A stretch of 35,702 nt of DNA from JANQRV01 sp964533785 (lineage in GTDB: Bacteria > Bacteroidota > Bacteroidia > Chitinophagales > Saprospiraceae), in contig CAZHNG010000019.1 of the NCBI GenBank assembly GCA_964533785.1, positions 1 through 35,702 of the forward strand, read 5' to 3'. This document shows positions 7,201-13,329 of this stretch, in pieces. A program made the translations under genes and the position numbers. The notes under the pieces were generated by a model. It searched no databases. It had not been told where the DNA came from and worked only from the letters and a program-made list of their open reading frames with translations. How positions within the stretch are numbered: position 1 is the stretch's first letter; every line of letters begins with the position of its first letter.

Positions 7201-9106
7201 AGGCAATGCCCTGCATTCTTAATTGCAGTTCAGGATCCGTAGCCTCTTCCCTGGCGATTTGGAAACCATCTATGTAGAAAATATGAATGTCATTGTCAAT
7301 AATTACCTTCTGATAAGGCTTTGGAATGTCCGCCCATACTTCATCCGGGCTTTTTTTGTCACTTTGGATAATGAAACAGCCTCCTTTTTTCAGGCCGGCC
7401 AAAGCATTCGTATGTTTGAAAACATTGGGATCAGGCGAAAGCACCACATCAACGAAATAATATTCACAGTTCACCCGAATAGGCTCTGGTGCTGCCGCTA
7501 AATAGTAGGTAGTAGGTTGTCCTTTTTTCTCCGACCCGTATTTAGGATTGGCTTTAATGTGATACCCCAACAATTCAAAAAGGGTCATGGCGAGGTTTTT
7601 CCCCGTGGTGATGGCCCCCCAACCTCCTATGGAATGGAATCGCACCGTTACGGCGTCTTTGGGCATGAGGTTAGGGTTTTCCGACCCGCGGATCGCCAAT
7701 TCTTTAATATTTGGATAAGCATCCTGAATCGATTCCTGATAAAGCCTTTGTTTGGGAGAATAAGGTACATCTCTGATGAAATCGATCGAAAGATAAAATT
7801 GCTTCTTGTGTTTTCCTTCAGGGAGCATATTTTCAACAGCTCCGATAATACCTTCCGGTTGCAGATCACGACTTCCCATACCAAATGAACCAGAGTACAA
7901 TGCCGGCAAATCATTTAATTTATAACGGGGTAGATCGGGATAGGGCGTATGGTGTTTGCCGGCCCCATTTTCCAGGCATTTGTTTAAGACCGCCCTGATC
8001 TCCCTGGTCATCGGCAAGTCGACGGCTAATGGCTGATCCAGCCTTTCCAATACGGTCACTCCCTTTTTGCCTTTTAAAACTTTACCGATCATATCAGCTG
8101 GAAATGGCCGGAACATGACCAGATCCACCGCCCCTACTTTAATTCCCCTTGTTTTTCTCAGGTAATCCACTACAACTTCCGCACTTGGCACTACACTACC
8201 CTGTCCAACGATCAGGTAATCAGCATCATCCGCCCGGTAAGTCATAACGCGCTGATAACGGCGGCCGGTCAATTGATAAAATTCTTCAAAAGCACGATCG
8301 GTTAATTCCTGGATATGATCAAAAAAGAAAGGACGCTGGGCTGCCACACTCTGCATGTAAGCATCCTGGTTTTGAACGATCCCGGCCATAACGGGGTTAT
8401 CGACATCCCATAGTTCCGGAATACGCCGCCGGGTGTCCCCATAAATGATCTTCTGCGCTGGTGTCGGAGTGGGAATGACATCATCGGGTCGCCCCAGAAA
8501 TTCTTCGATCAAAGCTCTTTCCGGCAACAGTAACGATTCAATAAGGTGAGTAGTTAAAAAACCATCCTGCGCTACTGCGCCGGGGGTAAGCGCAAGCTCT
8601 GCGATCTTGTGAGCAATGATGTTTAAATCAGCAACGTGTTGGGCCTTTTTCGCGAAAAGCTGGAAAAACCCCGTATCGTCAATCGCGTGATAATCATCAT
8701 GACCCGCATGCACATTCAGCGTTGACTTGGTCATTGCCCGCGCACCAATGTTCAAAATATAAGTTAATCTTTTACCGACAGCCGCATACAGGGATTCGTG
8801 CATGTAAGCAATACCTTGTCCGGAGGAGAAATTGGCAGCCCGGAGGCCGGTCATTGAAAGCCCGGCGGTTACCGCTGCGGCTGCGTGTTCTCCGTCAGGC
8901 TCAATAAAGATCAATGGCCGTCCGGAAATATTCAAATGCCCCTTAGCCGCGGCATCAGCCCAATATTCTCCCATTTGGGTGGAAGGTGTTATGGGATAAG
9001 CGCCGGCAGCATCTGACGATTCCCGCTCGCACATGATAGCAGCCGTATTGCCGTCCATCGCCGCACGAATACCGGGATATTTAAATGTTGAATTCTTTTT
9101 ATGCAT
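4202..9106 (-). CDS. nifJ: Long-form pyruvate:ferredoxin (flavodoxin) oxidoreductase, NifJ type, with C-terminal ferredoxin domain
   Basis: A 1634-residue single-chain 2-oxoacid oxidoreductase, probably oxidising pyruvate with CoA to acetyl-CoA, CO2 and reduced ferredoxin. I chose the ATG at 9106 (MHKKNSTFKYPG) over one 26 codons upstream because homology begins there. In order: the alpha domain with YPITPST (about 37-43) and the TPP-activating Glu in DGEHAAAA (Glu73); domain II around 295-365; the gamma domain around 485-695; [4Fe-4S] motifs CTACGDCYTACP (Cys787-797) and CKGCMECVQVC (Cys921-931); the TPP domain with GGDGAM (about 1219-1224) and YSNTGGQ (1252-1258). Proximal-cluster ligands are Cys999, Cys1002, Cys1129 and Cys1333. 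Odd features: 123 residues between the two ferredoxin motifs, 126 residues between Cys1002 and Cys1129 (25 in the Desulfovibrio africanus enzyme), and an extra tail with a CxxCxxC motif and a distant Cys (1563, 1566, 1569, 1605) like a single-cluster ferredoxin. The true 2-oxoacid substrate is not proven. Confidence 0.93.
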   Translation of the reverse strand: MHKKNSTFKYPGIRAAMDGNTAAIMCERESSDAAGAYPITPSTQMGEYWADAAAKGHLNISGRPLIFIEPDGEHAAAAVTAGLSMTGLRAANFSSGQGIAYMHESLYAAVGKRLTYILNIGARAMTKSTLNVHAGHDDYHAIDDTGFFQLFAKKAQHVADLNIIAHKIAELALTPGAVAQDGFLTTHLIESLLLPERALIEEFLGRPDDVIPTPTPAQKIIYGDTRRRIPELWDVDNPVMAGIVQNQDAYMQSVAAQRPFFFDHIQELTDRAFEEFYQLTGRRYQRVMTYRADDADYLIVGQGSVVPSAEVVVDYLRKTRGIKVGAVDLVMFRPFPADMIGKVLKGKKGVTVLERLDQPLAVDLPMTREIRAVLNKCLENGAGKHHTPYPDLPRYKLNDLPALYSGSFGMGSRDLQPEGIIGAVENMLPEGKHKKQFYLSIDFIRDVPYSPKQRLYQESIQDAYPNIKELAIRGSENPNLMPKDAVTVRFHSIGGWGAITTGKNLAMTLFELLGYHIKANPKYGSEKKGQPTTYYLAAAPEPIRVNCEYYFVDVVLSPDPNVFKHTNALAGLKKGGCFIIQSDKKSPDEVWADIPKPYQKVIIDNDIHIFYIDGFQIAREEATDPELQLRMQGIAFQGAFFAASPLKEKAGLSDAKLLKAIEDQLQKKFGSKGQRVVDDNMRVVKRGFDEVREITEKVLGAGHEEKQNGELAIGLPTMLKSIPQSQSKLSDIHRFWEQTGNFYARGMGSDNLTDPFIGLSVMPAVTSLFRDMTGIRFEHPEWIPNNCTACGDCYTACPDTAIPGLVSDLTDVLDTVVNKVKKKHGKVEQLPRAVRHLEAKLRQLFNEPRNGATVNHLIQDAIDQAVSESGFDPVLSKEFDWFRAELGDFQFALTRPYYDVYEKEEPNSGGLFSITINPTTCKGCMECVQVCNDDALRIVPQTEDSVDKLRKDWDLWLDLPNTPQKYNRIDDLEEKIGPLESILLNKDAYLNFASGDGACLGCSEKSVIHLFIATLESLMQPRIEAHIAYLEELTSKLENHIQRKLMRNLDVGDAGMMAKIIAEMKDTDLTMAGITRKLESERGSEPIDQGWLKDVTQLLAKLKELKWKYTDGNTGKGRSNMGMCNATGCTSVWGSTYPYNPYPFPWANHLFQDSTSMAMGIFEGHMAKMAEGFKVIRKAELELSGAYRSSEHDEFFTYFNWQQFTDKEWLLCPPVVVVGGDGAMYDIGFQNLSRMMASGKPIKVLVVDTQVYSNTGGQACTSGFIGQISDMAEFGRVKKGKEEPRKEIGLIAMAHRNTYVMQATMANTSQMIEGYIDGLMTKRPAIFNLYTTCQPEHGVGDDLGVHQAKLAVESRAYPVFKYNPDHGVKAAEAFDLSGNPALDQLWPKYKLKYLENGREKSMEVTMTFADFAITEGRFRKHFRKVPRDAWNDNMIPLVDFIELEEEEREGKFPYIWAVDRKQRLSRVLVAKKIVESCEERRDFWIMLRDMAGVETEKVEEVDLESKIRAEVVGKIAQGLLKLAGDEGMGILDLTMDKPAEAADEEKAESTSDHLAPWIETESCTSCDECVNLNPNIFAYNSDNKAYIKNPEGGPYEDLVKAAEKCTARVIHPGLPADRSIKDIEKWIKRGEKYN

Positions 9107-9370
9107 ATCCGCTTCTTTATGTATGAGGATTTTTTTGTGTGTTGAATAGAAGCTAGTGGTTATACCCTCGACGATTGAACGCAACGGGTAAACAGACTTC
9201 AGAAATTTGATTGTATGAGGTTTATACTTTGGTCAGGTGATCTAAAGATAGATCGCGATTCAGGGAGTACCTATGACAAAAGTCATGTATAGGGGTGATA
9301 TAGATCATCGGGAAATTGATGATCATAAAAGGAATCTTTTACAATTCATCGCGAAAGCGAAAACAACTAC
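9107..9370. promoter_or_regulatory. nifJ upstream region with two dyads (possible operators)
   Basis: This gap lies upstream of nifJ on the minus strand and downstream of the small membrane protein gene. It holds two inverted repeats: ATGAC-AAAA-GTCAT at 9273-9286, which extends imperfectly to CCTAT/ATAGG, and GATCATC-N8-GATGATC at 9303-9324. Neither is followed by a T-run in the direction of transcription, so they look more like protein-binding sites than terminators. I found no full TTG-N19-21-TANNTTTG promoter on the minus strand. Regulation of nifJ from here is an inference from position only. Confidence 0.3.
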
Positions 9371-9670
9371 CTAACGGTAATACATCAAGATGGCACCAAA
9401 AAGGGTAATCAGCGCAATGAGTACCGTAGCCATGCGCATGGAATAGCGGATGTGATTGACGAAAGTTTCAATTTCCTGCTGCATGTCCGGATATTTCGGA
9501 TAAATTTCTTCAGACATTTTTTTTCGGTTGAACAAATGCGCCGCTCCAAATTCCACCCTATTTTGCACCAGTTTTTTATAGGACTTCAAAACTTTTATCC
9601 GGAAATAGACATTGAGAAAGAGCATGGCGATGAATAGTCCGATAACAATTGAAATGAGGAGTACATACAT
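9371..9670 (-). CDS. Small two-helix membrane protein, unknown function
   Basis: A 99-residue protein not assigned to a named family. It has a hydrophobic N-terminal helix (about residues 2-23), a basic, amphipathic middle (about 24-75) containing KSYKKLVQNRVEFGAAHLFN, and a second hydrophobic helix (about 78-97). The shape suggests an inner-membrane hairpin with a central soluble segment. It is divergent from the MOSC gene, with 69 bp between the starts, and lies upstream of nifJ on the same strand with a 264-bp gap. Nothing links it to nifJ beyond that. The composition and clean start near an AT-rich leader favour a real gene. Confidence 0.7.
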   Translation of the reverse strand: MYVLLISIVIGLFIAMLFLNVYFRIKVLKSYKKLVQNRVEFGAAHLFNRKKMSEEIYPKYPDMQQEIETFVNHIRYSMRMATVLIALITLFGAILMYYR

Positions 9671-9739
9671 GCGATCTATTGTATTTTGCCCTGCAAATTT
9701 CGGTATATATTATCATTTTTGTAAAAAAAATCTGACCTA

Positions 9740-10222
9740 ATGCTAGAAACACTCATGAATACAATGCCGCAGGTAGGACAAGTAGAATGGATCGGTTTAC
9801 GTCCCGCCAAAAAAGAGCCTCTACAACCGGTAAATAGTGTGGAGTTAAGCGAAAGGAAAGGGCTGATCGGCGACCACTACCAGGGAACAAGTGGTAAACG
9901 CCAGGTTACTTTGATCATGGCAGAACATCTCGATACGATAGCCCGTATTTTAGGCAAAGAATCTATCGCCCCTGAGCTGACCCGGCGCAACATTGTAGTT
10001 AGCGGGATCAATTTACTGGCTTTTAAAGACAAAAAATTTCAAATTGGAGATTGTATTCTTGAAATGACCGGAATTTGCCACCCTTGTTCGCGAATGGAAG
10101 AGAATCTTGGTCCCGGGGGCTATAATGCTATCCGGGGCCATAGTGGAATAAATGCCAAGGTGATCAAAGGTGGCCACATAAAAACCGGCGATCAGGTGAG
10201 TCTCGTTAAAGAAAAAAGTTAA
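9740..10222 (+). CDS. MOSC domain-containing protein
   Basis: A 160-residue stand-alone MOSC domain, the fold named after the C-terminus of molybdenum cofactor sulfurases and also found in the YiiM and YuaD proteins. Family marks are GLIGDHYQGTSGKRQVTLI (about 41-59), TRRNIVVSGINLL (81-93) and a Cys pair in GICHPCSRME (Cys113 and Cys116), which includes the conserved cysteine thought to handle sulfur. It lacks the N-terminal beta-barrel domain of larger relatives. No molybdenum cofactor gene is nearby, so the substrate is unknown. It converges with the next gene, the two stop codons being 2 bp apart inside a perfect 12-bp palindrome GTTAATATTAAC (10218-10229). An ATG 15 bp further in is an alternative start. 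Confidence 0.88.
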   Translation: MLETLMNTMPQVGQVEWIGLRPAKKEPLQPVNSVELSERKGLIGDHYQGTSGKRQVTLIMAEHLDTIARILGKESIAPELTRRNIVVSGINLLAFKDKKFQIGDCILEMTGICHPCSRMEENLGPGGYNAIRGHSGINAKVIKGGHIKTGDQVSLVKEKS

Positions 10223-10224
10223 TA

Positions 10225-10713
10225 TTAACTCATTGCCAATTGTCCCGTCAAACAATCTACAATTGATTTGAGGGCGATAAAAATTGGCTCCCTACTTTCC
10301 GGAGCTACCATACTTTTTCCTTCTTCATCGTCAGCTAATGCATCTTCAATGAAGGCCAGGAGGTCTTCTTGTTCCGTATCTTCGAAGAAAACATCTAATC
10401 GATCCCGGAAGCGCTTAGTAGTAACTGAATTCATCATCTCCCAATTACGTTCTTCGGCCTGCCCCAGATCTTCCTCATAAATAGGGGGTAGATCCGGGTG
10501 TTCTTTTTTAATAGCCTGGAAAACCACTATCACCAAAAATAACACGTATTCCTTTTCTTCTTGATAAAAAGCATCAAAGCTCTCGGAAAACAGATAAGGT
10601 AACAGTACGGGTTGTTCGGCTTCCATTACATGAAGTGCTTCGATAAAGCCCGTTTCATCCTCTCCAATGTTAAGCGCAACATCATTGATGGTCATTTCGG
10701 TAATCATTGCCAT
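10225..10713 (-). CDS. Acidic soluble protein, unknown function
   Basis: A 162-residue protein that I do not recognise. It is rich in Glu and Asp, has no signal peptide and no strong membrane segment, though VLFLVIVVFQAI (about 57-68) is a buried-looking hydrophobic helix. The predicted character is mostly helical and cytoplasmic. Its end abuts the convergent MOSC gene. Upstream lies the AGCGTCT tandem array (10755-10803) and then the flavin reductase-like gene on the same strand, so the two may be cotranscribed through the repeat. Length, codon pattern and absence of a better ORF on the other strand support a real gene. Confidence 0.75.
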   Translation of the reverse strand: MAMITEMTINDVALNIGEDETGFIEALHVMEAEQPVLLPYLFSESFDAFYQEEKEYVLFLVIVVFQAIKKEHPDLPPIYEEDLGQAEERNWEMMNSVTTKRFRDRLDVFFEDTEQEDLLAFIEDALADDEEGKSMVAPESREPIFIALKSIVDCLTGQLAMS

Positions 10714-10754
10714 GAGTATTATCTGTTATTATATCTTGATTATATTTCGAATAA

Positions 10755-10803
10755 AGCGTCTAGCGTCTAGCGTCTAGCGTCTAGCGTCTAGCGTCTAGCG
10801 TCT
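10755..10803. repeat. Heptamer tandem array, 7 x AGCGTCT
   Basis: Seven perfect head-to-tail copies of a 7-bp unit (AGCGTCT, equivalently CTAGCGT in another phase) occupy 49 bp. The array starts 41 bp upstream of the start codon of the acidic protein gene (minus strand, start at 10713) and ends 21 bp after the stop of the flavin reductase-like gene. The same unit recurs at 26461-26508. No spacer is present between units, so this is a microsatellite-like array, not CRISPR. Confidence 0.95.
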
Positions 10804-10824
10804 AGTAACCAACTCCAATCCCCC

Positions 10825-11745
10825 CTAATTGTTCACACCATTTTCCCTTTTAGCCATATCTGCCACTTTTTGAGCCAGCCAGACGATTCGGGCGGCCCTT
10901 TGCAGGTTTTCTTGTTTCAGTTCAATTTTAGCCCTTTGGTGCAAGGCTTTTACCGGTTCCGTTTGTGCCAATAAGCCTTTAATTTGCTGGTCATCATACA
11001 GACTATCAATCTCATTTTCTTCAGGAATGCTGGATAGGCCAGCGAGCTGCCCCAGGTTATTAGCCGTAAGAATGTGGCTGTTAACGGCTGATTCGGGTAA
11101 TCGCTGATAGCCAATGACCATTTTGTTTCTTGCCTGGACAATAGTGTAAATGGCTTCCCCGCTGGCCCTGGCGTAGAATGCTCTCCCCATGCGGCCCATC
11201 AAATCAGCTTTATGAGGGTTGACCCGGCCATTTTCATCAATAATATCTTCAGAAAGGTGCATCCTAAGCACCTCACAGATGATCATATTGCCCGCACCAC
11301 TTTGGTTGCCCAGACTGATGATGTCTTTGACCTTACATTCAAATTGTATCGGTGATTCTGCTACCCTGGAAGGCCGAACCAGATCGGAAGCAACGGGAGT
11401 AAGCCCGGACACCTTAAATTCATCCACTTCATTATTAAAATCAACGCTGGTAAGAGCCATTTGCCGAACAATATTGTAGCTTACCATATTGATGACAACT
11501 TCTCGGGTCTCCCTTGCGTTCATCAAAGTGTCTTTCGACGTATCCGGTCTTGATTTATTCGCCACAGAAAAAACCAAAACCGGAGGCGAAGCACTGAAGA
11601 CATTGAAATAGCTAAAAGGTGCTAAATTTGCGATACCGTTTTTATCAATCGTACTAACAAAGGCTATTGGCCTGGGTGCAATGGCACCTACCATATATTG
11701 GTACCAGTCTTTTGCAGGGATATCGCCGGAATCGATTTTTAGCAT
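10825..11745 (-). CDS. Flavin reductase-like domain protein (DIM6/NTAB family)
   Basis: A 306-residue protein whose first ~200 residues form a flavin reductase-like split barrel that binds FMN. Supporting segments are MVGAIAPRPIAFVSTID (about 18-34), ANLAPFSYFNVFSASPP (39-55) with the typical SxFN-like pattern, and the later FECKVKDIISLGN (about 154-166). The C-terminal ~100 residues are helical, lysine-rich and not part of the common domain. Members reduce flavins or act as NAD(P)H-dependent FMN oxidoreductases; the substrate cannot be deduced here. It is divergent from the thioredoxin gene with a 95-bp AT-rich gap in which I found no consensus promoter. Confidence 0.87.
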   Translation of the reverse strand: MLKIDSGDIPAKDWYQYMVGAIAPRPIAFVSTIDKNGIANLAPFSYFNVFSASPPVLVFSVANKSRPDTSKDTLMNARETREVVINMVSYNIVRQMALTSVDFNNEVDEFKVSGLTPVASDLVRPSRVAESPIQFECKVKDIISLGNQSGAGNMIICEVLRMHLSEDIIDENGRVNPHKADLMGRMGRAFYARASGEAIYTIVQARNKMVIGYQRLPESAVNSHILTANNLGQLAGLSSIPEENEIDSLYDDQQIKGLLAQTEPVKALHQRAKIELKQENLQRAARIVWLAQKVADMAKRENGVNN

Positions 11746-11840
11746 GAATTACCTTTAGTTTTCAATTATGGAACAATTTAATAAAATTAGTGACACTCGG
11801 CTGACTCTCGAATTGAATTAAGTACAAATTTCTGTGATTT

Positions 11841-12389
11841 ATGAAAAAAATCAATTTTAATAGTATTCTGAATATCTTGCTAGTCATTATCATCGGAATA
11901 TACATCGGGCGATACTTTTATATGCTTCCCGCCTATCATAACGGTGATAACGCACCGGATTTTAACGCAACGACCATTGCAGGGAATAATTTGCAACTGT
12001 CTTCTTTACAAGGAAAGTACATTTTATTAGACTTCTGGGGAAGTTGGTGTGGTCCGTGCCGGCAGGAAAACCCTAAACTGGTTAAACTCTATGAAGCCTT
12101 TCACGACAAAAAATACCAGGATGCTAACGGTTTTGAAATAGTAAGCGTCGCCATTGAGCGTAATGAAAAACAATGGAAAAATGCTATCGAAAGAGATGAA
12201 ATGAAATGGCCTTATCATATTTTAGACCAATCCACCAATATGAAGTTTTTCAACTCCGAAATTGCCCAAACCTATAAGGTCAAGCAAATTCCGACCAAAT
12301 ACCTGATCGACCCGGAAGGCAAAATCATTGGTGTGAATATGAGTATCCGTCAAACAGAACAGGTATTGAGAAATAAGCTCCAACGCTAA
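11841..12389 (+). CDS. Membrane-anchored TlpA/ResA-like thioredoxin
   Basis: A 182-residue periplasm-facing thiol-disulfide oxidoreductase. An uncleaved hydrophobic anchor (about residues 9-30) is followed by an AhpC/TSA-type thioredoxin fold beginning at GDNAPDFNATTIAG. The active site is WGSWCGPCRQENPKL with Cys70 and Cys73, and the cis-proline loop is QIPTKYLIDPEG (Pro151). The length matches TlpA or ResA proteins that reduce apocytochromes or envelope disulfides. It is the first gene of a plus-strand trio with an OmpA-like protein and a coiled-coil membrane protein, pointing to an envelope role. The partner protein is not identifiable from the sequence. Confidence 0.92.
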   Translation: MKKINFNSILNILLVIIIGIYIGRYFYMLPAYHNGDNAPDFNATTIAGNNLQLSSLQGKYILLDFWGSWCGPCRQENPKLVKLYEAFHDKKYQDANGFEIVSVAIERNEKQWKNAIERDEMKWPYHILDQSTNMKFFNSEIAQTYKVKQIPTKYLIDPEGKIIGVNMSIRQTEQVLRNKLQR

Positions 12390-12445
12390 AAATTGGAGAA
12401 AATAGTTTTATTGCTTACATTGAGACAAAATTATTTTTCGTTAGC

Positions 12446-13306
12446 ATGAGATTTTTAGCTTTTTTGCTATTCCTTATATTTTGCGTCTTTACAATGGGAG
12501 CCAGGTGGTATTTCGTATGTGAGTTGAATCAACTTTGCGATAGCTCCCTTCAATATTCAGACCGTCCCACAACTTTGGAACTCATCGAAGGGGATTCTTC
12601 TTTGTTAGCGGGGTATGAACAATTTGCCTTTGAGGAAGGCTCTGTCGATCCTCTCTTAAGCAAAGGCAACAAAGATTTCATCAAAGCCGTAGCTGAAATT
12701 TATAAAGAGAACCCTGAAAAAAAACTGACCATTACTTCTTTTTATCGTACCAGTGAAATGGGCATGAATTCGGGATACTTTGAAAATATCGGGGTAGCGC
12801 GTGCTGCCGCCATACGAGAGCTGTTAGTCAAAGAAGGCATTGAAGAAAACCGAATCTCCCTTGATTATGGCACCAGTGAAGATCCTTTATTACGGGAACC
12901 GGTCTTGTTTGAGAGCTACCGGCCTACTGAACAACCGTCTGAATACGAAAAAGTGCAATTTACTTTTACCAATATGACTTTTTCTGATGCTAATTTTGCC
13001 ATTGGTTCTGATGAATTCAGGCCTGGGGAATCCTTTGTGCTTTATGCAGACTCCGTGAAGCGATACCTGGAATTAAATCCCAATAAACAATTAACCATCA
13101 TCGGACATACGGATAATACCGGCACTGATCAGTATAATATGGAACTTGGAAAAAGGAGGGCCGAAAGCGCCAGAGAATATTTTCATGAACTTGGCGTAAC
13201 GAAAGAAATCGGCACGCTTTCAAAAGGGGAAAAACAACCCGTTGTCCCTAATAACACGCAAGAAAATCGCCAAAAGAATAGAAGAGTTAACTTTGTCATA
13301 CAGTAG
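12446..13306 (+). CDS. OmpA-family protein with N-terminal membrane anchor
   Basis: A 286-residue envelope protein. The hydrophobic N-terminus (about 2-18) may be a signal peptide or an anchor; there is no clear lipobox. The C-terminal OmpA domain (about 175-285) contains LTIIGHTDNTGTDQYN (Asp223) and the helix NMELGKRRAESAREYF with Arg238, the residues that bind diaminopimelate in peptidoglycan. The preceding segment (about 55-145) reads like a second, degenerate OmpA domain: FIKAVAEIYKENPEKKLTIT followed by GVARAAAIRELLVKEGI. It lies 56 bp after the thioredoxin gene and 23 bp before the coiled-coil gene, so these are likely cotranscribed. A TAGTTTTA sequence at 12403-12410 is one base away from the -7 consensus. 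Confidence 0.88.
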   Translation: MRFLAFLLFLIFCVFTMGARWYFVCELNQLCDSSLQYSDRPTTLELIEGDSSLLAGYEQFAFEEGSVDPLLSKGNKDFIKAVAEIYKENPEKKLTITSFYRTSEMGMNSGYFENIGVARAAAIRELLVKEGIEENRISLDYGTSEDPLLREPVLFESYRPTEQPSEYEKVQFTFTNMTFSDANFAIGSDEFRPGESFVLYADSVKRYLELNPNKQLTIIGHTDNTGTDQYNMELGKRRAESAREYFHELGVTKEIGTLSKGEKQPVVPNNTQENRQKNRRVNFVIQ

Positions 13307-13329
13307 TTTTCAACCAACAAATAGCTAAG

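Noticed and set aside
4274..8907. Several antisense open frames of 60-155 codons inside nifJ
   Set aside because: They lie on the opposite strand of a gene with intact motifs throughout and show no family features; they are shadows of its codon pattern.
9107..9184. Upstream start for nifJ adding 26 residues
   Set aside because: The extra residues match nothing in the family and the homologous N-terminus (FKYPGIRAAMDGNTAA) follows the ATG at 9106 directly.
10755..10803. Possible CRISPR array from regularly repeated sequence
   Set aside because: Units are 7 bp with no spacers, and no cas gene is nearby; it is a simple tandem repeat.
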